Assembly (NCBI GenBank): GCA_002189035.1 | Contig: NEEC01000290.1 | Span: forward strand, 1 to 50,598 | Origin: Utricularia gibba | Taxonomy: Eukaryota; Streptophyta; Magnoliopsida; Lamiales; Lentibulariaceae | Length of the DNA stretch: 50,598 nucleotides | Reading direction: 5' to 3' | Shown here: positions 26,562 to 39,514 of the stretch, piece by piece | Layout of the letters: every line of letters begins with the position of its first letter | Numbering within the stretch: the stretch's first letter is position 1 | The notes under the pieces: generated by a model | Told to the model about the DNA's origin: nothing | Database searches by the model: none | The model's input: the letters and a program-made list of their open reading frames with translations, nothing else | Program-made: the position numbers and the translations under genes

Positions 26562-28413
26562 TGCACGTGACATCTTACTTTAAAAATTGCATCATTATTT
26601 TCGTCGACTCGCCCGGTTGGCTCATGAGCCGGACCGAACGCAGCGCCGACCAAGTGCCCAGCGAGAGTGGCCGCACAAAACGAGAAGCTGTTCCTTGAAA
26701 AACCATGTAGGCAGCCCCTGAAAACCGAACGTTAATAAATGCATCACTTTAGTTGCCAGGCTACAACTAACTTTCGCCCAAGCCAAACCTGACCATTGTC
26801 CCGTTCCAGGTGCCCCCCAAGACCGCCTCCTCAAGTATAAAGTAAGTTGTTGAAAAAATCATGTGGGGTGCACGTGACATCTTACTTTAAACAAATGCAT
26901 CATTATTTTCGTCGACTCGCACCGGTTGGGCTCATGAGCCGGACCAAACGGAGGCTTGACCAAGTGCCCAGTTAAAGTGGCCACAAAACGAGAAGCTGTT
27001 CCTTGAAAAACCTTGTAGGCAGCCCCGAAAACCGAACGTTAATAAATGCATCACTTTAGTTGCCAGGCTACAACTAACTTTCGGCCCAAACCAACCTGAC
27101 CATTGTCCCGTTCTAGGTGCCCCCAAGACCGCCTCCTCAAGTATAAAGTAAGTTGTTGAAAAAATCATGTGGGGTGCACGTGACATCTTACTTTAAACAA
27201 ATGCATCATTATTTTCGTCGACTCGCACCGGTTGGACTCATGAGCCGGACCGAACGGGCGCCGACAAGTGCCCAGCGAGAGTAGTCGCCACAAAAACGAG
27301 AAGCTGTTCCTTGAAAAACCATGTAGGCAGCCCCCTGAAAACCGAACGTTAATAAATGCATCACTTTAGTTGCCAGGCTACAACTAACTTTCGGCCCAAA
27401 CCAACCTGACCATTGTCCCGTTCTAGGTGCCCCCCAAGACCGCCTCCTCAAGTATAAAGTAAGTTGTTGAAAAAATCATGTGGGGTGCACGTGACATCTT
27501 ACTTTAAACAAATGCATCATTATTTTCGTCGACTCGCACCGGTTGGGCTCATGAGCCGGACGAACGGGGGGCCGACCAAGTGCCCAGCGAGAGTAGTCGC
27601 CACAAAACGAGAAGCTGTTCCTTGAAAAACCATGTAGGCAGCCCCGAAAACCGAACGTTAATAAATGCATCACTTTATTTGCAGGCTACAACTAACTTTC
27701 GGCCCAAGCCAAACCTGACCATTGTCCCGTTCCAGGTGCCCCCCAAGACCGCCTCCTCAAGTATAAAGTAAGTTGTTGAAAAAATCATGTGGGGTGCACG
27801 TGACATCTTACTTTAAAAAATGCATCATTATTTTCGTCGACTCGCACCGGTTGGACTCATGAGCCGGACTGAACGGGGGGCCCGACCAAGTGCCAGCGAG
27901 AGTAGTCGCCACAAAACGAGAAGCTGTTCCTTGAAAAACCATGTAGGCAGCCCCTGAAAACCGAACGTTAATAAATGCATCACTTTAGTTGCCAGGCTAC
28001 AACTAACTTTCGGCCCAAGCCAAACCTGACCATTGTCCCGTTCCAGGTGCCCCCCAAGACCGCCTCCTCAAGTATAAAGTAAGTTGTTGAAAAAATCATG
28101 TGGGGTGCACGTGACATCTTACTTTAAACAAATGCATCATTATTTTCGTCGACTCGCACCGGTTGGGCTCATGAGCCGGACCAAACGGAGGGCTTGACCA
28201 AGTGCCCAGTTAAAGTGGCCCACAAAACGAGAAGCTGTTCCTTGAAAAACCTTGTAGGCAGCCCCGAAAACCGAACGTTAATAAATGCATCACTTTATTT
28301 GCCAGGCTACAACTAACTTTCGGCCCAAGCCAAACCTGACCATTGTCCCGTTCAGGTGCCCCCAAGACCGCCTCCTCAAGTATAAAGTAAGTTGTTGAAA
28401 AAATCATGTGGGG
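26562..28413 (+). repeat. Hexameric block 1 (monomers 87-92), opens X-B-A
   Basis: The first three copies are X (AAAATTGCATC and CGCAGCGCC), B and A(GCGCC). They are followed by two A copies, one with the lost CA, and a B copy. It spans 1852 bp. The X-B-A opening recurs at 28414, 31510 and 33366, and in a weaker form at 29647. Confidence 0.6.
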
Positions 28414-29646
28414 TGCACGTGACATCTTACTTTAAAAATTGCATCATTATTTTCGTCGACTCGCACCCGTTGGGCTCATGAGCCGGACCGAACGCAGGCC
28501 CGACCAAGTGCCCAGAGTGGCCGACACAAAACGAGAAGCTGTTCCTTGAAAAACCATGTAGGCAGCCCCTGAAAACCGAACGTTAATAAATGCATCACTT
28601 TAGTTGCCAGGCTACAACTAACTTTCGGCCCAAGCCAAACCTGACCATTGTCCCGTTCCAGGTGCCCCCCAAGACCGCCTCCTCAAGTATAAAGTAAGTT
28701 GTTGAAAAAATCATGTGGGGTGCACGTGATCTTACTTTAAACAAATGCATCATTATTTTCGTCGACTCGCACCGGTTGGCTCATGAGCCGGACCAAACGG
28801 AGGGCTTGACCAAGTGCCCAGTTAAGTGGCCACACAAAACGAGAAGCTGTTCCTTGAAAAACCTTGTAGGCAGCCCCGAAACCGAACGTTAATAAATGCA
28901 TCACTTTAGTTGCCAGGCTACAACTAACTTTCGGCCCAAGCCAACCTGACCATTGTCCCGTTCAGGTGCCCCCCAAGACCGCCTCCTCAAGTATAAAGTA
29001 AGTTTTGAAAAAATCATGTGGGGTGCACGTGACATCTTACTTTAAACAAATGCATCATTATTTTCGTCGACTCGCACCGGTTGGACTCATGAGCGGGACC
29101 GAACGCAGCGCCCGACCAAGTGCCCAGCGAGAGTAGTCGCCACAAAACGAGAAGCTGTTCCTTGAAAAAACCATGTAGGCAGCCCCTGAAAACCGAACGT
29201 TAATAAATGCATCACTTTAGTTGCCAGGCTACAACTAACTTTCGGCCCAAACCAACCTGACCATTGTCCCGTTCTAGGTGCCCCCCAAGACCGCCTCCTC
29301 AAGTATAAAGTAAGTTGTTGAAAAAATCATGTGGGGTGCACGTGACATCTTACTTTAAACAAACGCATCATTATTTTCGTCGACTCGCACCGGTTGGACT
29401 CATGAGCCGGACGAACGGGGGCCCGACCAAGTGCCTAGCGAGAGTAGTCGCCACAAAACGAGAAGCTGTTCCTTGAAAAACCATGTAGGCAGCCCCTGAA
29501 AAACCGAACGTTAATAAATGCATCACTTTTTTGCCAGGCTACAACTAACTTTCGGCCAAAACCCAACCTGACCATTGTCCCGTTCCAGGTGCCCCCAAGA
29601 CCGCCTCCTCAAGTATAAAGTAAGTTGTTGAAAAAATCATGTGGGG
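28414..29646 (+). repeat. Tetrameric block (monomers 93-96), X-B-A-A2
   Basis: X (AAAATTGCATC, GCAGGCCC), B, A (GCGGGACC, GCAGCGCCC), then A2 with CCTAGCGAG. It reads as a shortened version of the neighbouring six-monomer blocks. The B copy at 28721 has lost two bases just after CACGTG. The A copy at 29024 follows a junction that has lost TG in GTAAGTTGTTG. Confidence 0.55.
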
Positions 29647-31509
29647 TGCACGTGACATCTTACTTTAAACAAATGCATCATTATTTTCGTCGACTCGCAC
29701 CCGGTTGGGCTCATGAGCCGGACCGGGGGGCCGACCAAGTGCCCAGCGAGAGTAGTCGCACAAAACGAGAAGCTGTTCCTTGAAAAACCATGTAGGCAGC
29801 CCCTGAAAACCGAACGTTAATAAATGCATCACTTTAGTTGCCAGGCTACAACTAACTTTCGGCCCAAGCCAAACCTGACCATTGTCCCGTTCCAGGTGCC
29901 CCCAAGACCGCCTCCTCAAGTATAAAGTAAGTTGTTGAAAAAATCATGTGGGGTGCACGTGACATCTTACTTTAAACAAATGCATCATTATTTTCGTCGA
30001 CTCGCACCGGTTGGCTCATGAGCCGGACCAAACGGAGGGCTTGACCAAGTGCCCAGTTAAAGTGGCCAACACAAAACGAGAAGCTGTTCCTTGAAAAACC
30101 TTGTAGGCAGCCCCGAAAACCGAACGTTAATAAATGCATCACTTTAGTTGCCAGGCTACAACTAACTTTCGGCCCAAACCAACCTGACCATTGTCCCGTT
30201 CTAGGTGCCCCCCAAGACCGCCTCCTCAAGTATAAAGTAAGTTGTTGAAAAAATCATGTGGGGTGCACGTGACATCTTACTTTAAACAAATGCATCATTA
30301 TTTTCGTCGACTCGCACCGGTTGGACTCATGAGCCGGACCGAACGCAGCGCCGACCAAGTGCCCAGCGAGAGTAGTCGCCACAAAAAACGAGAAGCTGTT
30401 CCTTTAAAAACCATGTAGGCAGCCCCTGAAAACCGAACGTTAATAAATGCATCACTTTAGTTGCCAGGCTACAACTAACTTTCGGCCCAAACCAACCTGA
30501 CCTTTGTCCCGTTCAGGTGCCCCCAAGACCGCCTCCTCAAGTATAAAGTAAGTTGTTGAAAAAATCATGTGGGGTGCACGTGACATCTTACTTTAAACAA
30601 ATGCATCATTATTTTCGTCGACTCGCACCGGTTGGACTCATGAGCCGGACTGAACGGGGGGCCCGACCAAGTGCCTAGCGAGAGTAGTCGCCACAAAACG
30701 AGAAGCTGTTCCTTGAAAAAACCATGTAGGCAGCCCCGAAAACCGAACGTTAATAAATGCATCACTTTATTTGCCAGGCTACAACTAACTTTCGGCCCAA
30801 GCCAAACCTGACCATTGTCCCGTTCCAGGTGCCCCCCAAGACCGCCTCCTCAAGTATAAAGTAAGTTGTTGAAAAAATCATGTGGGGTGCACGTGACATC
30901 TTACTTTAAACAAATGCATCATTATTTTCGTCGACTCGCACCGGTTGGGCTCATGAGCCGGACTGAACGGGGGCCCGACCAAGTGCCCAGCGAGAGTAGT
31001 CGCCACAAAACGAAAGCTGTTCCTTGAAAAACCATGTAGGCAGCCCCTGAAAACCGAACGTTAATAAATGCATCACTTTAGTTGCAGGCTACAACTAACT
31101 TTCGGCCCAAGCCAACCTGACCATTGTCCCGTTCCAGGTGCCCCCCAAGACCGCCTCCTCAAGTATAAAGTAAGTTGTTGAAAAAATCATGTGGGGTGCA
31201 CGTGACATCTTACTTTAAACAAACGCATCATTATTTTCGTCGACTCGCACCGGTTGGACTCATGAGCCGGACTGAACGGGGGGCCCGACCAAGTGCCCAG
31301 CGAGAGTAGTCGCCACAAAACGAGAAGCTGTTCCTTGAAAAACCATGTAGGCAGCCCCTGAAAACCGAACGTTAATAAATGCATCACTTTAGTTGCCAGG
31401 CTACAACTAACTTTCGGCCCAAACCAACCTGACCATTTGTCCCGTTCCAGGTGCCCCCAAGACCGCCTCCTCAAGTATAAAGTAAGTTGTTGAAAAAAAT
31501 CATGTGGGG
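29647..31509 (+). repeat. Hexameric block 2 (monomers 97-102)
   Basis: The order is an X-position copy without the CGCAGCGCC mark, B, A(GCAGCGCC), A with CCTAGCGAG, A with GGGCTC, then A2. It spans 1863 bp. It ends in A2, as does the next six-monomer block, so the two A2 copies lie exactly six monomers apart (31197 and 33056). Confidence 0.55.
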
Positions 31510-33365
31510 TGCACGTGACATCTTACTTTAAACAAATGCATCATTATTTTCGTCGACTCGCACCGGTTGGCTCATGAGCCGGACCGAACGCAGGCCGACC
31601 AAGTGCCCAGCGAGAGTGGCCGACACAAAACGAGAAGCTGTTCCTTGAAAAACCATGTAGGCAGCCCCTGAAAACCGAACGTTAATAAATGCATCACTTT
31701 AGTTGCCAGGCTACAACTAACTTTCGGCCCAAGCCAAACCTGACCATTGTCCCGTTCCAGGTGCCCCCCAAGACCGCCTCCTCAAGTATAAAGTAAGTTG
31801 TTGAAAAAATCATGTGGGGTGCACGTGACATCTTACTTTAAACAAATGCATCATTATTTTCGTCGACTCGCACCGGTTGGGCTCATGAGCCGGACCAAAC
31901 GGAGGGCCGACCAAGTGCCCAGTTAAAGTGGCCACAAAACGAGAAGCTGTTCCTTGAAAAACCATGTAGGCAGCCCCGAAAACCGAACGTTAATAAATGC
32001 ATCACTTTATTTGCAAGGCTACAACTAACTTTCGTCCCAAGCCCAACCTGACCATTGTCCCGTTCAGGTGCCCCCCAAGACCGCCTCCTCAAGTATAAAG
32101 TAAGTTGTTGAAAAAATCATGTGGGGTGCACGTGACATCTTACTTTAAACAAATGCATCATTATTTTCGTCGACTCGCACCGGATTGGACTCATGAGCCG
32201 GACCGAACGCAGCGCCGGACCAAGTGCCCAGCGAGAGTAGTCGCCACAAAACGAGAAGCTGTTCCTTGAAAAACCATGTAGGCAGCCCCTGAAAACCGAA
32301 CGTTAATAAATGCATCACTTTAGTTGCCAGGCTACAACTAACTTTCGGCCCCAAGCCCAACCTGACCATTGTCCCGTTCCAGGTGCCCCCAAGACCGCCT
32401 CCTCAAGTATAAAGTAAGTTGTTGAAAAAATCATGTGGGGTGCACGTGACATCTTACTTTAAACAAATGCATCATTATTTTCGTCGACTCGCACCCGGTT
32501 GGGCTCATGAGCCGGGAAACGGAGGGCCCCCAAGTGCCAGAGAGTGGCGCCACAAAACGAGAAGCTGTTCCTTTAAAAACCTGTAGGCAGCCCCGAAAAC
32601 CGAACGTTAATAAATGCATCACTTTATTGCCAGGCTACAACTAACTTTCGGCCCAAGCCAAACCTGACCATTGTCCCGTTCCAGGTGCCCCCCAAGACCG
32701 CCTCCTCAAGTATAAAGTAAGTTGTTGAAAAAATCATGTGGGGTGCACGTGACATCTTACTTTAAACAAATGCATCATTATTTTCGTCGACTCGCACCGG
32801 TTGGACTCATGAGCCGGACTGAACGGGGGGCCCGACCAAGTGCCTAGCGAGAGTAGTCGCCACAAAACGAGAAGCTGTTCCTTGAAAAACCATGTAGGCA
32901 GCCCCTGAAAACCGAACGTTAATAAATGCATCACTTTAGTTGCCAGGCTACAACTAACTTTCGGCCCAAGCCAACCTGACCTTTGTCCCGTTCTAGGTGC
33001 CCCCCAAGACCGCCTCCTCAAGTATAAAGTAAGTTGTTGAAAAAATCATGTGGGGTGCACGTGACATCTTACTTTAAACAAACGCATCATTATTTTCGTC
33101 GACTCGCAGCCGGTTGGACTCATGAGCCGGACTGAACGGGGGCCCGACCAAGTGCCTAGCGAGAGTAGTCGCACACAAAACGAGAAGCTGTTCCTTGAAA
33201 AACCATGTAGGCAGCCCCTGAAAACCGAACGTTAATAAATGCATCACTTTAGTTGCCAGGCTACAACTAACTTTCGGCCCAAACCAACCTGACCTTTGTC
33301 CCGTTCTAGGTGCCCCCAAGACCGCCTCCAAGTATAAAGTAAGTTGTTGAAAAAATCATGTGGGG
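31510..33365 (+). repeat. Hexameric block 3 (monomers 103-108), X-B-A opening
   Basis: X (GCAGGCC, GTGGCCGACAC), B, A (GGATTGG, GCAGCGCCGG), a diverged B at 32441, A with CCTAGCGAG, then A2 with CGCAGCCGG and CCTAGCGAG. It spans 1856 bp. The third copy shares GGATTGG plus GCAGCGCCGG with the third copy of the following block, good evidence of common descent. Confidence 0.6.
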
Positions 33366-33675
33366 TGCACGTGACATCTTACTTTAAAAATTGCATCATT
33401 ATTTTCGTCGACTCGCACCGGTTGGGCTCATGAGCCGGACCGAACGCAGCGCCGACCAAGTGCCCAGCGAGAGTGGCCGACACAAAACGAGAAGCTGTTC
33501 CTTTAAAAACCATGTAGGCAGCCCCTGAAAACCGAACGTTAATAAATGCATCACTTTAGTTGCCAGGCTACAACTAACTTTCGGCCCAAGCCAAACCTGA
33601 CCATTGTCCCGTTCCAGGTGCCCCCAAGACCGCCTCCTCAAGTATAAAGTAAGTTGTTGAAAAAATCATGTGGGG
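33366..33675 (+). repeat. Reference class X monomer (no. 109), an A/B mosaic
   Basis: It combines GGGCTC and GTGGCCGACAC (B marks) with CGAGAG, CCATGTAGG and TAGTTGCCAGG (A marks). Its own marks are AAAATTGCATC and CGCAGCGCC. The layout suggests a recombinant between A and B that was then amplified. Close copies start at 23809, 26562 and 28414. Others with CGCAGCGCC but without the rest are common. Confidence 0.7.
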
Positions 33676-34292
33676 TGCACGTGACATCTTACTTTAAACA
33701 AATGCATCATTATTTTCGTCGACTCGCACCGTTGGGCTCATGAGCCGGACAAACGGAGGGCTTGACCAAGTGCCCAGTTAAAGTGGCCCACAAAACGAGA
33801 AGCTGTTCCTTGAAAAACCTTGTAGGCAGCCCCGAAAACCGAACGTTAATAAATGCATCACTTTATTTGCAAGGCTACAACTAACTTTCGGCCCAAGCCC
33901 AACCTGACCATTGTCCCGTTTCAGGTGCCCCCCAAGACCGCCTCCTCAAGTATAAAGTAAGTTGTTGAAAAAATCATGTGGGGTGCACGTGACATCTTAC
34001 TTTAAACAAATGCATCATTATTTTCGTCGCACCGGATTGGACTCATGAGCCGGACCGAACGCAGCGCCGGACCAAGTGCCCAGCGAGAGTAGTCGCCACA
34101 AAAACGAGAAGCTGTTCCTTGAAAAACCATGTAGGCAGCCCCTGAAAACCGAACGTTAATAAATGCATCACTTTAGTTGCCAGGCTACAACTAACTTTCG
34201 GCCCAAGCCAACCTGACCATTGTCCCGTTCAAGGTGCCCCCCAAGACCGCCTCCTCAAGTATAAAGTAAGTTGTTGAAAAAATCATGTGGGG
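33366..34292 (+). repeat. X-B-A triad (monomers 109-111)
   Basis: X at 33366 (AAAATTGCATC, CGCAGCGCC, GTGGCCGACAC), B at 33676, and A at 33984 with GGATTGG and GCAGCGCCGG. The A copy has lost ACTCG after TCGTCG, removing the GTCGAC palindrome that is otherwise nearly universal. From 34293 the pattern changes to the duplicated heptamer. Confidence 0.6.
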
Positions 34293-36452
34293 TGCACGTG
34301 ACATCTTACTTTAAACAAACGCATCATTATTTTCGTCGACTCGCAGCCGGTTGGACTCATGAGCCGGACTGAACGGGGGCCCGACCAAGTGCCTAGCGAG
34401 AGTAGTCGCCACAAAACGAGAAGCTGTTCCTTGAAAAACCATGTAGGCAGCCCCTGAAAACCGAACGTTAATAAATGCATCACTTTAGTTGCCAGGCTAC
34501 AACTAACTTTCGGCCCAAACCCCGACCATTGTCCCGTTCCAGGTGCCCCCCAAGACCGCCTCCTCAAGTATAAAGTAAGTTGTTGAAAAAATCATGTGGG
34601 GTGCACGTGACATCTTACTTTAAACAAATGCATCATTATTTTCGTCGACTCGCACCGGTTGGGCTCATGAGCCGGACCAAACGGAGGGCTTGACCAAGTG
34701 CCCCAGTTAAAGTGGCCGCACAAAACGAGAAGCTGTTCCTTGAAAAACCTTGTAGGCAGCCCCGAAAACCGAACGTTAATAAATGCATCACTTTAGTTGC
34801 CAGGCTACAACTAACTTTCGCCCAAACCAACCTGACCATTGTCCCGTTCTAGGTGCCCCCCAAGACCGCCTCCTCAAGTATAAAGTAAGTTGTTGAAAAA
34901 ATCATGTGGGGTGCACGTGACATCTTACTTTAAACAAACGCATCATTATTTTCGTCGACTCGCAGCCGGTTGGACTCATGAGCCGGACTGAACGGGGGGC
35001 CGACCAAGTGCCTAGCGAGAGTAGTCGCCACAAAACGAGAAGCTGTTCCTTTAAAAACCATGTAGGCAGCCCCTAAAAACCGAACGTTAATAAATGCATC
35101 ACTTTTTTGCCAGGCTACAACTAACTTTCGGCCCAAACCCAACCTGACCATTGTCCCGTTCCAGGTGCCCCCAAGACCGCCTCCTCAAGTATAAAGTAAG
35201 TTGTTTAAAAAATCATGTGGGGTGCACGTGACATCTTACTTTAAAAAATGCATCATTATTTTCGTCGACTCGCACCGGTTGGGCTCATGAGCCGGACCAA
35301 ACGGGGCCGACCAAGTGCCCAGTTAGAGTGGCGACACAAAACGAGAAGCTGTTCCTTGAAAAACCTTGTAGGCAGCCCCTGAAAACCGAACGTTAATAAA
35401 TGCATCACTTTATTTGCAAGGCTACAACTAACTTTCGGCCCAAGCCAACCTGACCATTGTCCCGTTCAGGTGCCCCCCCAAGACCGCCTCCTCAAGTATA
35501 AAGTAAGTTGTTGAAAAAATCATGTGGGGTGCACGTGACATCTTACTTTAAACAAATGCATCATTATTTTCGTCGACTCGCACCGGTTGGACTCATGAGC
35601 CGGACTGAACGGGGGCCCGACCAAGTGCCCAGCGAGAGTAGTCGCCCACAAACGAGAAGCTGTTCCTTGAAAAACCATGTAGGCAGCCCCTGAAAACCGA
35701 ACGTTAATAAATGCATCACTTTAGTTGCCAGGCTACAACTAACTTTCGGCCCAAACCAACCTGACCTTTGTCCCGTTCTAGGTGCCCCCAAGACCGCTCC
35801 TCAAGTATAAAGTAAGTTGTTGAAAAAATCATGTGGGGTGCACGTGACATCTTACTTTTAAAAAATGCATCATTATTTTCGTCGACTCGCACCGGTTGGG
35901 CTCATGAGCCGGACCAAACGGAGGGCCGACCAAGTGCCCAGTTAAAGTGGCCCACAAAACGAGAAGCTGTTCCTTGAAAAACCTTGTAGGCAGCCCCGAA
36001 AACCGAACGTTAATAAATGCATCACTTTATTTGCAAGGCTACAACTAACTTTCGTCCCAAGCCCAACCTGACCATTGTCCGTTTCAGGTGCCCCCAAGAC
36101 CGCCTCCTCAAGTATAAAGTAAGTTGTTGAAAAAATCATGTGGGGTGCACGTGACATCTTACTTTAAACAAATGCATCATTATTTTCGTCGACTCGCACC
36201 GGTTGGACTCATGAGCCGGACTGAACGGGCGCCGGACCAAGTGCCAGCGAGAGTAGTCGCCACAAAACGAGAAGCTGTTCCTTGAAAAACCATGTAGGCA
36301 GCCCTGAAAACCGAACGTTAATAAATGCATCACTTTAGTTGCCAGGCTACAACTAACTTTCGGCCCAAGCCAACCTGACCATTGTCCCGTTCAGGTGCCC
36401 CCCAAGACCGCCTCCTCAAGTATAAGTAAGTTGTTGAAAAAATCATGTGGGG
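34293..36452 (+). repeat. Duplicated seven-monomer block, copy 1 (monomers 112-118)
   Basis: The order is A2, B, A2, dB, A, dB, A. Both A2 copies carry CGCAGCCGG and CCTAGCGAG. It spans 2160 bp. The same seven-class order appears 3075 bp to the right. Alternation of A-type and B-type copies means the basic unit here is effectively a 615-bp dimer. Confidence 0.7.
34912..35222 (+). repeat. Reference class A2 monomer (no. 114)
   Basis: An A copy with three linked changes: CAAACGCATC instead of CAAATGCATC, CGCAGCCGG instead of CGCACCGG, and CCTAGCGAG instead of CCCAGCGAG. I found CAAACGCATC in 23 copies; 11 of these also have CCTAGCGAG. The extra-G form CGCAGCCGG occurs in six copies (7525, 21035, 33056, 34293, 34912, 42579), all of them A2. 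Confidence 0.8.
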
Positions 36453-37367
36453 TGCACGTGACATCTTACTTTAAACAAATGCATCATTATTTTCGTCGAC
36501 TCGCACCCGGTTGGGCTCATGAGCCGGACCAAACGGAGGGCCGACCAAGTGCCCAGAGAGTGGCCGACACAAACGAGAAGCTGTTCCTTGAAAAACCTTG
36601 TAGGCAGCCCCTGAAAACCGAACGTTAATAAATGCATCACTTTATTTGCCAGGCTACAACTAACTTTCGGCCCAAGCCAACCTGACCATTGTCCCGTTCA
36701 GGTGCCCCCCAAGACCCTCCTCAAGTATAAAGTAAGTTGTTGAAAAAATCATGTGGGGTGCACGTGACATCTTACTTTAAACAAATGCATCATTATTTTC
36801 GTCGACTCGCACCGGTTGGGCTCATGAGCCGGACCAAACGGAGGCTTGACCAAGTGCCCAGCGAGAGTGGCCGCACAAAACGAGAAGCTGTTCCTTGAAA
36901 AACCTTGTAGGCAGCCCCTGAAAACCGAACGTTAATAAATGCATCACTTTAGTTGCAAGGCTACAACTAACTTTCGGCCCAAGCCAACCTGACCATTGTC
37001 CGTTCAGGTGCCCCCAAGACCGCCTCCTCAAGTATAAAGTAAGTTGTTGAAAAAATCATGTGGGGTGCACGTGACATCTTACTTTAAAAAAATGCATCAT
37101 TATTTTCGTCGACTCGCACCGGTTGGACTCATGAGCCGGACCGAACGGGCCGACCAAGTGCCCAGCGAGAGTAGTCGCCACAAACGAGAAGCTGTTCCTT
37201 GAAAAACCATGTAGGCAGCCCTAAAACCGAACGTTAATAAATGCATCACTTTAGTTGCAGGCTACAACTAACTTTCGGCCCAAGCCAACCTGACCATTGT
37301 CCCGTTCCAGGTGCCCCCAAGACCGCCTCTCAAGTATAAAGTAAGTTGTTGAAAAAATCATGTGGGG
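36453..37367 (+). repeat. Three-monomer spacer between duplicated heptamers (119-121)
   Basis: A degraded B (AGAGAGTGGCC) at 36453, a B/A hybrid at 36759 (GAGGCTTGACC with CGAGAGTGG), and an A copy at 37066 with an A-run in place of CAAATG. They separate the two seven-monomer blocks and make the duplication offset ten monomers. Confidence 0.65.
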
Positions 37368-39514
37368 TGCACGTGACATCTTACTTTAAACAAACGCATC
37401 ATTATTTTCGTCGACTCGCACCGGTTGGACTCATGAGCCGGACTGAACGGGGCCCGACCAAGTGCCAGCGAGAGTAGTCGCCACAAAACGAGAAGCTGTT
37501 CCTTGAAAAACCATGTAGGCAGCCCCTGAAAACCGAACGTTAATAAATGCATCACTTTAGTTGCAGGCTACAACTAACTTTCGGCCCAAGCCAACCTGAC
37601 CATTGTCCCGTTCCAGGTGCCCCCAAGACCGCCTCCTCAAGTATAAAGTAAGTTGTTGAAAAAATCATGTGGGGTGCACGTGACATCTTACTTTAAACAA
37701 ATGCATCATTATTTTCGTCGACTCGCACCGGTTGGGCTCATGAGCCGGACCACGGGGCTTGACCAAGTGCCCAGTTAAAGTGGCCGCCACAAAACGAGAA
37801 GCTGTTCCTTGAAAAACCTTGTAGGCAGCCCCTGAAAACCGAACGTTAATAAATGCATCACTTTATTTGCAAGGCTACAACTAACTTTCGGCCCAAGCCA
37901 ACCTGACCTTGTCCCGTTCCAGGTGCCCCCCAAGACCGCCTCTCAAGTATAAAGTAAGTTGTTGAAAAAATCATGTGGGGTGCACGTGACATCTTACTTT
38001 AAACAAACGCATCATTATTTTCGTCGACTCGCACCGGTTGGACTCATGAGCCGGACTGAACGGGGGGCCCGACCAAGTGCCAGCGAGAGTAGTCGCCACA
38101 AAACGAGAAGCTGTTCCTTGAAAAACCATGTAGGCAGCCCCTGAAAACCGAACGTTAATAAATGCATCACTTTAGTTGCCAGGCTACAACTAACTTTCGG
38201 CCCAAACCAACCTGACCATTGTCCCGTTCCAGGTGCCCCCAAGACCGCCTCCTCAAGTATAAAGTAAGTTGTTGAAAAAATCATGTGGGGTGCACGTGAC
38301 ATCTTACTTTAAAAAATGCATCATTATTTTCGTCGACTCGCACCGGTTGGGCTCATGAGCCGGACAAACGGAGGGCTTGACCAAGTGCCCAGTTAAGTGG
38401 CGCCACAAAACGAGAAGCTGTTCCTTGAAAAACCTTGTAGGCAGCGCCCGAAAACCGAACGTTAATAAATGCATCACTTTATTTGCAGGCTACAACTAAC
38501 TTTCGTCCCAAGCCCAACCTGACCATTGTCCGTTCAGGTGCCCCCAAGACCGCCTCCTCAGTATAAAGTAAGTTGTTGAAAAAATCATGTGGGGTGCACG
38601 TGACATCTTACTTTAAACAAATGCATCATTATTTTCGTCGACTCGCACCGGTTGGACTCATGAGCCGGACGAACGGGGCCCGACCAAGTGCCCAGCGAGA
38701 GTAGTCGCCACAAAACGAGAAGCTGTTCCTTGAAAAACCATGTAGGCAGCCCCTGAAAACCGAACGTTAATAAATGCATCACTTTAGTTGCCAGGCTACA
38801 ACTAACTTTCGGCCCAAACCAACCTGACCATTGTCCCGTTCAAGGTGCCCCCAAGACCGCCTCCTCAAGTATAAAGTAAGTTGTTGAAAAAATCATGTGG
38901 GGTGCACGTGACATCTTACTTTAAAAAATGCATCATTATTTTCGTCGACTCGCACCGGTTGGGCTCATGAGCCGGACCAAACGGGGCCGACCAAGTGCCC
39001 AGTGTGGCCGCACAAAACGAGAAGCTGTTCCTTGAAAAACTTGTAGGCAGCCCTGAAAACCGAACGTTAATAAATGCATCACTTTAGTTGCAAGGCTACA
39101 ACTAACTTTCGGCCCAAGCCAACCTGACCATTGTCCCGTTCAGGTGCCCCCAAGACCGCCTCCTCAAGTATAAAGTAAGTTGTTGAAAAAATCATGTGGG
39201 GTGCACGTGACATCTTACTTTAAACAAATGCATCATTATTTTCGTCGACTCGCACCCGGTTGGGCTCATGAGCCGGACTGAACGGGGGGGCCCGACCAAG
39301 TGCCCAGCGAGAGTAGTCGCCACAAAACGAGAAGCTGTTCCTTGAAAAAACCTTGTAGGCAGCCCCTGAAAACCGAACGTTAATAAATGCATCACTTTAG
39401 TTGCCAGGCTACAACTAACTTTCGGCCCAAGCCAACCTGACCATTGTCCCGTTCAGGTGCCCCCCAAGACCGCTCCTCAAGTATAAAGTAAGTTGTTGAA
39501 AAAATCATGTGGGG
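37368..39514 (+). repeat. Duplicated seven-monomer block, copy 2 (monomers 122-128)
   Basis: The order A2, B, A2, dB, A, dB, A matches the block starting at 34293 at all seven positions. It spans 2147 bp against 2160 bp. The A2 copies here lack CGCAGCCGG and CCTAGCGAG, so the two blocks have diverged or been partly converted since duplication. The second dB (38903) has a shortened segment (AGTGTGGCC). Confidence 0.7.
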
